Assembly (NCBI GenBank): GCA_020847375.1
Contig: JADLCB010000021.1
Location: forward strand, 157,513-221,512
Length of the DNA: 64,000 nucleotides
DNA from: Phycisphaerales bacterium
GTDB lineage: Bacteria; Planctomycetota; Phycisphaerae; Tepidisphaerales; Tepidisphaeraceae
Direction: 5' to 3'
Positions 1 through 8,935 of the stretch are shown here, piece after piece. The notes beneath the pieces were generated by a model. That model made no database searches, was not told the origin of the DNA, and saw only the letters and a list, made by a program, of their open reading frames with translations. Both the position numbers and the translations under genes were made by a program. The first letter of the stretch is position 1; the number at the start of each line of letters is the position of its first letter.

Positions 1-44
1 CCCTCCACAATCCGCGCTTGAAGATTTTCCGGCTGGCTGCTCAT
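1..44 (-). CDS. N-terminal fragment of an unidentified protein (runs off left edge)
   Basis: An ATG at 44 opens a frame that stays open to the window edge (14 complete codons, beginning M-S-S-Q-P-E-N-L-Q-A-R-I-V-E). It lies 79 bp downstream of the preceding glycosyltransferase gene on the same strand, so it is probably the next gene of the polysaccharide cluster. I see no Shine-Dalgarno sequence, and the fragment is too short to assign to a family. Confidence 0.35.
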   Translation of the reverse strand, partial: MSSQPENLQARIVE

Positions 45-123
45 CGTTTGTTCTGATTATTACGGTATCGGCGTAATACCGCGATGACTGCATCACAACC
101 CCAGCTCCCGGATAACCATGGCA

Positions 124-1338
124 CTACTGCTGCATGGCCGCCAGCACATTAAGTATCGGCTGTACAACACGTTCACGACTTAACGGCCCCTCGGCCACCT
201 TACGGGCATTGCGACCCATACGTTTCCGCTCATCGGCATCGGCTGCCAATCGACGAATTGCTGCGGCAAAAGCGGCAGTATCCCCCATAGGCGCAGAAAG
301 TCCGGCGTCATATTTTTGCAAAATACCTGCCTGCCAACCTTGGTAATTCAGAACAACCGGTAAGCCTGCAGCCAGATAATCGGCGTACTTATTGGCACTA
401 TTGAGCTCAAGGATTGGAACAGGAGCAAAACTGACTACGCCGATATCCGCTGTTGCCAGCACATCAGCCAGTTGCTGCTTAGGCACGCCATCAATAATAA
501 GTACGTGGCTTAAATTCTCTCGCTGTGCTCGCGCTTTAAGCGCTGGTTTTTCCTTTCCATCGCCAATGATGGCTATCTTCAGATTCGGCACATTGCTCAG
601 CAATCCAGCAGCATCCATCAGCACGTCCAAACCATTAGCCAGACCAAGCATGCCGGTATAGACCACCAGAACAGCATCCCCAATCTCATACTGCCTGCGA
701 AACCAACTACCATTGCGGTCAGGGCTGAAAAAATTCGTATCGCATGCATTTGGCGCACACAGCACGGTCTGCCCCCAACGACCCTCCTGCCGCATCTGCC
801 GTACAACTCCATCATTAACCCCAACTGTTGCCACCGCGTGCCGGTAAGCAGTACGTTCCAGAATCTTCAGCAACCGATACAATAACTTCGAGCGCAAGAT
901 TCCCATCTCAAATGGAACATCCGGCCAAAGATCGCGCACTTCAAAGATATACGGAATCCGCCGCACCCAGCGCCCGATCAATGCTGGAATCGCAATTGTC
1001 AGCGGCGTGCTGGTTGCATAGATAAGTTCGGCACGGGGTTCAGATAAAATCAACCGCGACACCCAGAAAATAAACTCAAAAAAACTGCGTATGCGCCGGG
1101 CATATCCCATTGTCTGATGATAAGGAACATCAACAACGATACAGGCTATCCCGTCAATTATCCCGCGCCGAATGATACCGCAACCAGCCGGAATTTCGTG
1201 CGGTTGCAACTGAGCACTGCTCGTCAGCATCGTCACTTCGTGGCCAGCTTGTTGCATGGCCCGCGCCTGCTCCAGACTGCGCGTCCCCACTTTGCCCTGA
1301 TGGGTGCAAAAATATTGATGGATATACAGTATGCGCAT
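124..1338 (-). CDS. GT4-family glycosyltransferase (WbuB/WcaI-like)
   Basis: A 404-residue GT-B glycosyltransferase, predicted to transfer a sugar from a nucleotide donor to a lipid-linked glycan intermediate at the cytoplasmic face of the membrane. The N-terminal acceptor domain has the family opening (I-H-Q-Y-F near residue 6, then G-T-R-S-L-E-Q-A at 18-25) and E-V-R-D-L-W-P-D at 133-140. The C-terminal donor domain has Y-T-G-M-L-G at 227-232, I-I-G-D-G-K-E at 257-263 and N-K-Y-A-D-Y-L-A-A-G at 316-325, a pattern of the WbuB/WcaI branch. Its ATG shares one base with the TGA of the upstream GT4 gene (TGATG), so translation is likely coupled. Donor and acceptor sugars cannot be deduced. Confidence 0.88.
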   Translation of the reverse strand: MRILYIHQYFCTHQGKVGTRSLEQARAMQQAGHEVTMLTSSAQLQPHEIPAGCGIIRRGIIDGIACIVVDVPYHQTMGYARRIRSFFEFIFWVSRLILSEPRAELIYATSTPLTIAIPALIGRWVRRIPYIFEVRDLWPDVPFEMGILRSKLLYRLLKILERTAYRHAVATVGVNDGVVRQMRQEGRWGQTVLCAPNACDTNFFSPDRNGSWFRRQYEIGDAVLVVYTGMLGLANGLDVLMDAAGLLSNVPNLKIAIIGDGKEKPALKARAQRENLSHVLIIDGVPKQQLADVLATADIGVVSFAPVPILELNSANKYADYLAAGLPVVLNYQGWQAGILQKYDAGLSAPMGDTAAFAAAIRRLAADADERKRMGRNARKVAEGPLSRERVVQPILNVLAAMQQ

Positions 1339-2510
1339 CAGAGCAAATCCACATCACGATCGTGAGACAATATCCGGCGATATTCCTTCAACGTTGTCGC
1401 GGCTATCCTTGGCCAGGTATACCGCTCTTGAACAAGCTGCCTTGCCTCGCACCCCATCGCAAGCCACTGATCTTTGACAGACAGAATTTTCCCAAACGTT
1501 TTTGCAATTTCCGCCGGCGTCAATGTTACATTCCAGCCAGCGCCGGCTTCTTCAACCTCTTCAGCCATATTCGTTCCCGGCGACAGCATCACCGGCAACC
1601 CATAAGCCAGCGCTTCCAGAACGCCCAAGGGATGGCCTTCAGATCGGGACAGCAGCACAAACATATCTGCCAATTGCAGAACACGCACCTTGTCCTGCCC
1701 AAAAACTGCCTCATGCAGACAAACAATATCAGCAATACCCAATCGCTTCACCTGCCCGCAGATGAATGCACGCCCACCTCGCTTGTGATCAGTACCATAA
1801 ATATCAATTTTGACGCGGCTTGACCGCAAGTCCTCGGCAACCCTCGCCACACCCTCCAGCAAAACATCCAAGCCCTTGTTATGGACATCCAACCGGCCGA
1901 TATAGATGAACGTCACACTCGGATGCGTCCCCGGCGCTGCACAGCGACTATCATCAATTTCCGACACCCCATTGCCCACCACAAACTGCCGCACAGACCA
2001 CTGCGTTATATGGGATGCTTCACCCCTGGTCAGGCAATGAATGGCTGCACTGTTTTCCACAAACCTGTTAACGAACAGACGGTTGGCCACATGTTTTTTA
2101 ATCCTTGATAATGACTGGGCAAAATCAGTCAGGCTGCCACGCGGCGTAATAACATATGGAATTCCATAATGACGAAAATACCGAGCCAGGCGGGCATAGG
2201 CCAAAAAATATACGCCATGAAATACAGCAATATCCGGCCTCTGGAACCGTTCCGGCATCGACTTAATTGTGTGACGATCCAAACCCCGGTACTTAATAAC
2301 CGGAGCGGTCAACCAATCTGGAATAGCGCCGGGGCAGCGAATATCCAAAAGGCATGTTTCAACCCCTTCCACATTATTTTGATGCTGAACCAAAGCAGGC
2401 ACGGAGTAGGTCGGCCCCGATTGCAGACGCCCGAAATTGACTGCTGCAACATGCACTATTCTCACTTCATCACCACCCGGGCTTCTTGGCTCAACGATTA
2501 TTTTGTGCAA
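1338..2510 (-). CDS. GT4-family glycosyltransferase
   Basis: A 390-residue GT-B enzyme of family 4. The nucleotide-sugar domain includes F-I-Y-I-G-R-L-D at 201-208, N-K-G-L-D-V-L-L-E at 211-219 and the paired glutamates of the E-x7-E motif (E291 and E299 in S-E-G-H-P-L-G-V-L-E-A). The first 15 residues lie ahead of the usual beta strand (R-I-V-H-V-A-A-V-N), so the true start may be a little downstream. It sits 5 bp after the previous glycosyltransferase and overlaps the next gene by one base, in a tight minus-strand transcription unit. Its role in lipid-linked repeat-unit assembly is inferred from context; sugar specificity is unknown. Confidence 0.85.
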   Translation of the reverse strand: MHKIIVEPRSPGGDEVRIVHVAAVNFGRLQSGPTYSVPALVQHQNNVEGVETCLLDIRCPGAIPDWLTAPVIKYRGLDRHTIKSMPERFQRPDIAVFHGVYFLAYARLARYFRHYGIPYVITPRGSLTDFAQSLSRIKKHVANRLFVNRFVENSAAIHCLTRGEASHITQWSVRQFVVGNGVSEIDDSRCAAPGTHPSVTFIYIGRLDVHNKGLDVLLEGVARVAEDLRSSRVKIDIYGTDHKRGGRAFICGQVKRLGIADIVCLHEAVFGQDKVRVLQLADMFVLLSRSEGHPLGVLEALAYGLPVMLSPGTNMAEEVEEAGAGWNVTLTPAEIAKTFGKILSVKDQWLAMGCEARQLVQERYTWPRIAATTLKEYRRILSHDRDVDLL

Positions 2511-2515
2511 ATGAT

Positions 2516-3652
2516 CTAATTGACCGTTTTAGTCTGTCGGTTGAGTTTCAAGGTCTCAAGAATTACAGCATTGACCTTATTGACATCAAACACCTGCTCC
2601 ACAAATGCCCGACTGGCTGCGCCCATGGTGGAGATCAAATCAGGATTATCAATAAATTTGCGCATTGCTTCAGCCAGCTTGGCTGCATCGCGCACTGGTA
2701 CCATAAACCCATTGACCCCATCGCGCACCGTTTCCCGGCAACCAACGCTGTCGGTGGTAATCACCGGTCGCCCCATCGACATCGCCTCCAAGGTGCTGCG
2801 CGGAATACCCTCGCGATAGGACGGCAGGACGCAAACACTCGCTCTGGCAATCTGGGGACGCACATCAGACTGTTCCCCCCCCCATTTCAAGACACCTTGC
2901 CTCTCCCATTCGCGCACTTCGTCTTCGGAAATCGTCGCCCCCTCGCGTTCCAGCGGGCCAATCAGATGCGACTCAAACAACAGCCCTGCATCTTTGAGCT
3001 GCTTTGAGGCTGCCGCATACTCGCGAACACCTTTATCCGGCAGTAATCGCGCAATGAGAAGGAATCGAACCGGACTGATCACTGGCTCAGCCACTGGAAA
3101 GCGCTCAAGATTCACACCCGAACCAAAAACACGAGCCGTTTTCCCCGCAGCAACGATACGTTTGGTAACAAATAATTCTCGATCAGCGTTGTTCTGAAAA
3201 ATAACTTTCTCGTTGGTATATAAAGCAATGCGGTACAATGTTTGAACAACCTTAGCCAGAATTCGAGGTCGCAGCCCCGGCAGACTGACCGCTGCCATAC
3301 CAGCCCCGGTAATCATCGATACAATGCGAGGTACTTTTTCCAGCCACGCTGCCAAACTACCGTAGATGACCGGCTTGACATTATAACTGAGCACCAAGTC
3401 CGGTTGCACCTGCTTAATGATGCGTCGCAAACTCTGGAGATAGACCAGATCTGAACCAATATCGAGAGCCCGCCTGCCAAACTCAGTGGGGAAAAACCGG
3501 ACACCCCAGTCACGAAGTTGCCGTACCGCGCTGCTCTCAACCTCCGCCGTACACGCCGAAACTTCATGCCCGTGCGCCTGCATCGCTCGCAACAAATCGC
3601 CGCGAAAGCCAACCAGCAGTTTCGAGCTGTTACCAATAACGAGAATACGCAC
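2516..3652 (-). CDS. GT4-family glycosyltransferase (CapM/PglA-like)
   Basis: A 378-residue GT-B glycosyltransferase. The N-terminus has the G-x-x-x-R-G-D-L-L-R-A-M pattern followed by P-D-L-V-L-S-Y-N-V-K-P-V-I-Y-G, as in GT4 enzymes resembling PglA and CapM, which often act early on undecaprenyl-diphosphate-linked sugars. In the C-terminal domain the E-x7-E motif reads E-G-I-P-R-S-T-L-E and is followed by G-R-P-V-I-T-T-D. The family assignment is secure; the early-acting role is a similarity-based inference. It lies 3 bp from the next upstream gene on the same strand. Confidence 0.87.
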   Translation of the reverse strand: MRILVIGNSSKLLVGFRGDLLRAMQAHGHEVSACTAEVESSAVRQLRDWGVRFFPTEFGRRALDIGSDLVYLQSLRRIIKQVQPDLVLSYNVKPVIYGSLAAWLEKVPRIVSMITGAGMAAVSLPGLRPRILAKVVQTLYRIALYTNEKVIFQNNADRELFVTKRIVAAGKTARVFGSGVNLERFPVAEPVISPVRFLLIARLLPDKGVREYAAASKQLKDAGLLFESHLIGPLEREGATISEDEVREWERQGVLKWGGEQSDVRPQIARASVCVLPSYREGIPRSTLEAMSMGRPVITTDSVGCRETVRDGVNGFMVPVRDAAKLAEAMRKFIDNPDLISTMGAASRAFVEQVFDVNKVNAVILETLKLNRQTKTVN

Positions 3653-3655
3653 CAG

Positions 3656-4858
3656 TTATTTTTTCTCCGCTTCATCGCGCAACACGCGATAAAATTTTTC
3701 CCGCTCAGCTTGCAGGCAGCTTGACTCATACTCTTGCACCACCTGCACGCCACGTTCAACCTGACTTACCAACCACGATTGATCTGACAACACCTGAGCA
3801 ATCCGTGCAGCAAGCTGCTCAGGGGTTATCGAATCTGATAGAAGTGCTTCAGGTGGCACAAGTTCATTCGTTCCGCCAACATCAGTTGCCAGGCAGGCAA
3901 CCCCTCTTGCCATTGCTTCAATAATAACACGCGGCAAACCTTCTGTCTTTGACGGCAACACAAACAGATCGGCACTGTCCAGAACATCGAAAATCGGCTG
4001 ACCACCCGGGAGCTTCCCCAGAAACTTCACCTGCTCACTCACCCCTTCATTGGTGGCAATCGCTTTATATTGATCTGCAAACTGGCCGTCTCCCACCAGT
4101 GTCAGTTCGGCATCCAGTCCCTGCCTGCGCAGAATCGCAAACGCGCGAATCAATAGATCCTGCTGCTTATAAGTCGTGTCCATCGTACCGATATGAATCA
4201 GCTTCCATTTGATGGGCGGCCCGGATGAATTTTTATATCGTTCGACTCGACTCTGAAGTGCGCCGACATCGACGATATTTTCCTTCGTCAGCGTCACATC
4301 TGAGGAATAGAACGATCGGCCATCACATGGATAGCGTTTTTGCAGTGCGTATTTCGTTACGTAGTGGGCAGCGGTTGCGCTGTGACACTGTTTTTTCAGA
4401 TCAGCCGTAGTGATTCTTCGTATAAGGGGACGCATCGGTGCTTTGACCGCTCCGGGAGCATAGACATCCCATGGATCAGCAACAACTTCCACACCATACG
4501 GTTTACCCCGGCGTCTCAGTTCGCGCCACAAAGTTGTGCCGATCGTACCCGGAACGCGCAGGATAAAAGCATCACCCGCCGTCACCGCTTTTGCAGCAAC
4601 TCGCTTTAGGCCATTACGCACTCGAAGGTATTGCCACGGGCCATGATAATAAGGCACCTCAAAAAAGCTGACATCCGGTCCGCTGGCAGGACTGTAACCC
4701 TTGGGGACTTCGCAACTATCCCGGACGCGTGCAAAAATCTTAACCGCATCAAACACACGCAGATAGCGCTTCCAGAAGCGCTCATAGTCCATTGTATTGG
4801 AGTAGATTACATCGCCTACTCGTACAAAACGGTGTTCCAAGGCTACAACGACGGTCAT
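3656..4858 (-). CDS. GT4-family glycosyltransferase
   Basis: A 400-residue glycosyltransferase with a recognisable family 4 C-terminal half: I-H-I-G-T-M-D, then L-T-L-V-G-D-G, F-L-G-K-L-P, and the E-x7-E motif E-G-L-P-R-V-I-I-E followed by T-D-V-G-G-T-N-E-L-V. The N-terminal acceptor domain is divergent. The ATG overlaps the stop codon of the upstream polymerase gene by four bases (ATGA at 4855-4858), which suggests translational coupling and co-expression with the Wzy-like protein. It probably adds one residue of the repeat unit; the sugar is unknown. Confidence 0.84.
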   Translation of the reverse strand: MTVVVALEHRFVRVGDVIYSNTMDYERFWKRYLRVFDAVKIFARVRDSCEVPKGYSPASGPDVSFFEVPYYHGPWQYLRVRNGLKRVAAKAVTAGDAFILRVPGTIGTTLWRELRRRGKPYGVEVVADPWDVYAPGAVKAPMRPLIRRITTADLKKQCHSATAAHYVTKYALQKRYPCDGRSFYSSDVTLTKENIVDVGALQSRVERYKNSSGPPIKWKLIHIGTMDTTYKQQDLLIRAFAILRRQGLDAELTLVGDGQFADQYKAIATNEGVSEQVKFLGKLPGGQPIFDVLDSADLFVLPSKTEGLPRVIIEAMARGVACLATDVGGTNELVPPEALLSDSITPEQLAARIAQVLSDQSWLVSQVERGVQVVQEYESSCLQAEREKFYRVLRDEAEKK

Positions 4859-6345
4859 GATGCACCCTCGTCACCAGTGGTAACACGCCCCCATCGTCGA
4901 GCTGCGCGATCAAGCATAATTATCATCAGCGTTCCCCATACCAGGGGGCGAGTGAGTGATCCTAAACCGCCACGGGAAAAACTGATTAGACCCAAGGTTG
5001 CTGCGCAGAACAGAAATGTTTTCAGGATCGTTGGTGCGCATAATGCCCGCTCGTACAACGAGCGATAGAGGTAACCAACAATGACCGCAATAAACAGCCC
5101 CCATAACCCAAAATTGAGGTAGGCTTCCATGGCTATTGAACCACCCATCCCGCCACCACCGCCTTGATGGCGCAACGTGATCCACTGCGCAGGCGATATC
5201 CATCCAAAATTGTTAGCCGCCCAACCTCCCAAAAATGGCACGATCTTGGCAATCGCTGCAAAATAAGATTTGCCGTATTGCAAGCCATCTGTTTTAACAT
5301 AGTGCATGGTAGCATTGACAACGCGATAGGAGCCTCCCGCCTCAGCTGCCGTCTGCAGGATTGGCGATTCGGTCTGGCTGATCCCTTCTGCCAATCGAGA
5401 CAAACTATACGAGCCGGCATCCGCCCGCATGTACCTGAGCGCTGGAATCACCATGATAAAACCCAGAAGCCCCAGTCCCAGCCAAAGCAGCCTGATGCGA
5501 CGGACAAAATGGTGGTATAAAAACAGTGGCGGCAACGCAGCAGCCAAAAAACCGCCGCGCTTGCCTGACATAAAAACAACCCCAAGATAAATAACCACCA
5601 AGACCAGAAAGGCACGATTCTGAAACAGCCTGGCTCCGGCATGAATACTGGCAGCGACATAAATGAAAATCGCTAATGTTGCCATCCCCTTTCCGACCGC
5701 CCATTCGCGGAAAAGCGTCGCTCCTTCGGTATACATCGAATTTTCGTACTGCACCGACAAGACCCGCCCGCCAGAACGAGCCACACCAATCAACATCATC
5801 ACCAGGGACAGATAAAAGATCATCTGGGCGAGATTCGTCAGCAGCGGCGAGACAGGCACCATCGGCCGGATGACGACTTGACGATGAACAAGGTTCCTCA
5901 CTTCATAGCCGATCAGGAACAGCACCAGAAAAGCCGCTGAGTAAAGCAAGGCGGGATTCAGCTCGTCAACATATGGGACCAGAAACGTATCACGATAAGT
6001 GAACCCCATCTCCATGACCACATGTCCAAAAAAATGGAACGCCGTAAAGAACAGTACGAAAAAAACATCGGGACTCATCGGGTCCTGGCGGATGAAAACA
6101 GCCCGGACCATGTGGATCCCAGCGACAAGCAATATCAACCACAGGCTGGTACTATCCAGAATATCCCCGTACATCGTCAGATAACGATAGACAAAAAAAG
6201 TGGCAACAGCGCAAAGCCAGCCGACGTACAACACGGATGAACTTAGATCAATAAGCTGAGTCTCCCCCAGCGCGGCAACCGTACGGTTTCGCTTGTGCAG
6301 CGGGCGCGATTGAGGATAGAGCGTATCGACGGTTGAGTAAGTCAA
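4855..6345 (-). CDS. Wzy-like O-antigen/polysaccharide polymerase
   Basis: A 496-residue polytopic membrane protein with roughly eleven hydrophobic segments spread over residues 35-480 and a charged C-terminus. Wzy polymerases are poorly conserved, so the call rests on size, topology, the G-K-R-G-G-F-L motif in a predicted cytoplasmic loop (a basic motif common in the oligosaccharide repeat-unit polymerase family) and position between glycosyltransferases and a flippase. Predicted role: periplasmic polymerisation of undecaprenyl-linked repeat units. It overlaps the next glycosyltransferase by four bases. An O-antigen ligase is an alternative, but the position in the cluster favours a polymerase. 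Confidence 0.72.
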   Translation of the reverse strand: MTYSTVDTLYPQSRPLHKRNRTVAALGETQLIDLSSSVLYVGWLCAVATFFVYRYLTMYGDILDSTSLWLILLVAGIHMVRAVFIRQDPMSPDVFFVLFFTAFHFFGHVVMEMGFTYRDTFLVPYVDELNPALLYSAAFLVLFLIGYEVRNLVHRQVVIRPMVPVSPLLTNLAQMIFYLSLVMMLIGVARSGGRVLSVQYENSMYTEGATLFREWAVGKGMATLAIFIYVAASIHAGARLFQNRAFLVLVVIYLGVVFMSGKRGGFLAAALPPLFLYHHFVRRIRLLWLGLGLLGFIMVIPALRYMRADAGSYSLSRLAEGISQTESPILQTAAEAGGSYRVVNATMHYVKTDGLQYGKSYFAAIAKIVPFLGGWAANNFGWISPAQWITLRHQGGGGGMGGSIAMEAYLNFGLWGLFIAVIVGYLYRSLYERALCAPTILKTFLFCAATLGLISFSRGGLGSLTRPLVWGTLMIIMLDRAARRWGRVTTGDEGAS

Positions 6346-6375
6346 AATGTTGTCTCCACCGGCTGATCCTTACAA

Positions 6376-7524
6376 TTACTTATCGACAATTCCCAGATGA
6401 GGTAATACAGCACCAAAACAACGATCCGGATCGTATGCCTCTTTTGCCCAGACCGTCATTTGCTCGGCTAGTTGCTGCTCCTGCTCAGGATGATCCAGCA
6501 CCGTGATCAGCCGATTGGCGGCCAATTCTGCATCACAAGTCGGTACCAGCCGGTCATACGCCCACGGCGGAACCGCCTCACGATGAGGCGCGATATTACT
6601 GGCAATAAACGGCACACCCGCCAGGATCGCTTCTAACAACGCATTAGGCTGACCTTCCCAAAGTGATGGGAAATAAAACGCATCCAAGCACTTGAGAACC
6701 TGAGGCACATCACTACGCGCCTCACTCAAATATACGACATCCTGCAAACCCATGTTCGTTACAGATTGTAATAATTTCTTCGTAACATCACGACCACACA
6801 GCAAAAATACGATATTTTTGCGCTTCTGTGAAATCAATTTCGCAACCTTAAGAATTGTCGGATGATTTTTAGATTGATCGTACCTCGCCAGATGTCCAAT
6901 AATCAATTTTTCTTTGCTAATACCGAGCTTCTGCCGCTGAACATCGCGATCAATCTGAACCTGAAAGTCTTTGCTTTCGATTCCGTTCCGAATCACTTCA
7001 TAACGTCCGTTCTGATTGGCCCGCCAACCCCGGCAAAAAAAGTCAAACGCTGCCGCCGAATTACTCAATAGTGAAGTTGCGCTGGCCAGAGTCAACCGAT
7101 GCACAATTTTCCAGTACAAAAGCCGCAGCGGATCATTGGGGAACGGATTTTTGGAATGACGATAAAACGAAATTCGCCTCGGGATACCTGTCAATGCTGC
7201 CAGTGTTAACGGAATCCCCGCAAAATCATCAGTAAAATCGCAATAGGCCTGATAACGCCCACGAGACATGAATCGTCGCAGCTTCCACCAACCTGCTGGA
7301 TCAAAGTAGCCTTGTTTGATGGGAATAACCCGCGCCCCGGACGCTTCGTAGTCCTCGGCCAATACACCCCGCCGACCACTTTTGCAGACAACATCGATCC
7401 GATCACGCCAGCCACGATCAACCAAAAAACGAACCAGCCGAAGCAAATAACGTTCCGCCCCGCCAACATCAAGGCTGGACACGGCGAAAAGCAGACGGGA
7501 TTGAGATGTGCAGGAGTCACTCAT
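6376..7524 (-). CDS. GT4-family glycosyltransferase
   Basis: A 382-residue GT-B enzyme. The N-terminal donor-loop signature D-V-G-G-A-E-R-Y-L-L-R-L lies at about residues 19-30, as in GT4 enzymes that begin G-G-A-E-R. The C-terminal half has I-G-H-L-A-R-Y-D-Q-S-K-N-H and the E-x7-E motif E-G-Q-P-N-A-L-L-E followed by A-G-V-P-F-I-A-S-N. The start overlaps the end of the flippase gene by 8 bp. Parts of this gene (for example 6781-6900) are visibly AT-rich compared with the housekeeping genes to the right, which fits an exchangeable glycan locus. Specificity is unknown. Confidence 0.86.
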   Translation of the reverse strand: MSDSCTSQSRLLFAVSSLDVGGAERYLLRLVRFLVDRGWRDRIDVVCKSGRRGVLAEDYEASGARVIPIKQGYFDPAGWWKLRRFMSRGRYQAYCDFTDDFAGIPLTLAALTGIPRRISFYRHSKNPFPNDPLRLLYWKIVHRLTLASATSLLSNSAAAFDFFCRGWRANQNGRYEVIRNGIESKDFQVQIDRDVQRQKLGISKEKLIIGHLARYDQSKNHPTILKVAKLISQKRKNIVFLLCGRDVTKKLLQSVTNMGLQDVVYLSEARSDVPQVLKCLDAFYFPSLWEGQPNALLEAILAGVPFIASNIAPHREAVPPWAYDRLVPTCDAELAANRLITVLDHPEQEQQLAEQMTVWAKEAYDPDRCFGAVLPHLGIVDK

Positions 7525-8845
7525 GACGGAACAGCTTCTTTTTACGCATCAAAACCACCGCAAGTACACCATGGGCGATGAACGACGCAATACAGGCAGC
7601 CAGGATTGACCAAGCCAGACCTGTTGCGCCGATGCGCGGAATTGTTAACAACGCTACTACCACCAGAATAATCGCATAAGTGGAATTGAAGATAAAATTC
7701 TTCCATGTTCTCCCGCTGGATTGGGTAACCTGCGAAAGAATACTCACTCCAGCTTGTACCACCGCAGCAAACGCCAGAATTACAAGAAGTGGCCACTCCT
7801 CACGGAACGTCGGGCCAAACCAAGATAGCAACCACGGACTGAAAATGACAACCGGCAAAGCTCCAACTGCAGCAATGCCGATGTTGATACCCAAACTGGC
7901 CCAGAGCACCCGACGAAACCGTCGGGCGTTACCATTACCCAACGCTTCGCTCAGCATCGGCAGACTGACCTGTTTCATGGTCGTGGGAATAAACAACAGC
8001 AATACCCGAAACCGGTCGGCTGCGACATACGCGCCCAGGGCCGCAAAGCCAATCAGATTCGTCGTCAGTGTATAGGCAAACCATGTCGCTGGAACAGTAA
8101 CGCCTCCCGACAAGGTCAAGGGGACGGTATAGCTCCAGAACAGTTTTCTTTCTGACCACGCGCCGTGCAGGCTCATGGACAAGTTATGCTGCTTCATTAA
8201 TTTGTTCATGCGCCTTAAAAACAATAGGGCCGAAACCCCAAACGACGCTGCAGCACCCAAAACTGCCCCCAACAAATCCAATGACATGATCAGCGGAATA
8301 GTCACGGCAAGCTCGATGGCGCCTTGAATAACCGCCACACCTGCCATGTGCTTAAAATCATTAAACCCCGCCAATACGCCTTGTAGCAGGGAGTTCATCA
8401 CAAGGGTGATAAGGTATAAAACACTGAACATCAGCGGAATTGTGAGTGCCGGTTCTGAATAAATGCCAACAGCCAGCCACTTGGCCAATACGACCCCAGC
8501 AATCGACATCACAAAAAGTCCGCCGGAGGTGAACAAGAAGATGAACGAAAGGACGTTACCACAGCGGATCGGATCTGAAGTTTTTAACTCCGCTACATGT
8601 TTGGACGCAGTCTTGGCTGCGCCCATGGCGCTGTACTGCGCCAGCATCGAAACAATACTCCCAACAATTCCCCATTGCCCATAGATCTCGCGGCCCAGCA
8701 GTCTGGCCATAACGATCGATCTGACCAGGAATAACCCACGTGACGCAATTGCACTCAAGGTCGTCCAGAAGACACTGGACGCCATGGTCATCCGCAGACT
8801 TCCCTGGGGAAGATGTCTGGCAATGATATTTCGTAGAAATGTCAT
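7517..8845 (-). CDS. Wzx-like polysaccharide flippase (MATE/MVF superfamily)
   Basis: A polytopic protein of about 442 residues with 12-14 hydrophobic helices. The N-terminus resembles polysaccharide biosynthesis flippases (A-R-L-L-G-R-E-I-Y-G-Q-W-G just after the first helix, compare the usual A-R-x-L-G-P-x-x-Y-G). It is predicted to flip undecaprenyl-diphosphate-linked repeat units across the inner membrane before polymerisation by the neighbouring Wzy-like protein. I prefer the ATG at 8845 (M-T-F-L-R-N) over one 45 bp upstream, because the longer form would overlap the divergent gene and a small inverted repeat in the promoter region. It is the first gene of the minus-strand glycan transcription unit. 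Confidence 0.82.
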   Translation of the reverse strand: MTFLRNIIARHLPQGSLRMTMASSVFWTTLSAIASRGLFLVRSIVMARLLGREIYGQWGIVGSIVSMLAQYSAMGAAKTASKHVAELKTSDPIRCGNVLSFIFLFTSGGLFVMSIAGVVLAKWLAVGIYSEPALTIPLMFSVLYLITLVMNSLLQGVLAGFNDFKHMAGVAVIQGAIELAVTIPLIMSLDLLGAVLGAAASFGVSALLFLRRMNKLMKQHNLSMSLHGAWSERKLFWSYTVPLTLSGGVTVPATWFAYTLTTNLIGFAALGAYVAADRFRVLLLFIPTTMKQVSLPMLSEALGNGNARRFRRVLWASLGINIGIAAVGALPVVIFSPWLLSWFGPTFREEWPLLVILAFAAVVQAGVSILSQVTQSSGRTWKNFIFNSTYAIILVVVALLTIPRIGATGLAWSILAACIASFIAHGVLAVVLMRKKKLFRHE

Positions 8846-8886
8846 TAAAGGATAATGATTTAGAACTCGCTCGATTTGCCTTTTTC

Positions 8887-8911
8887 GCAACTGATAACAA
8901 TATCAGGTTGC
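8887..8911. repeat. Imperfect inverted repeat in the divergent promoter region
   Basis: GCAAC-TGATA and TATCA-G-GTTGC form a 10-bp stem with one bulged G around the loop ACAA. It lies between the flippase gene (minus) and a glycosyltransferase gene (plus), where promoters for both directions must lie. It could be an operator or simply a hairpin in a leader; no function is demonstrated. Confidence 0.35.
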
Positions 8912-8935
8912 GATACGATCTATTATATTACTGGA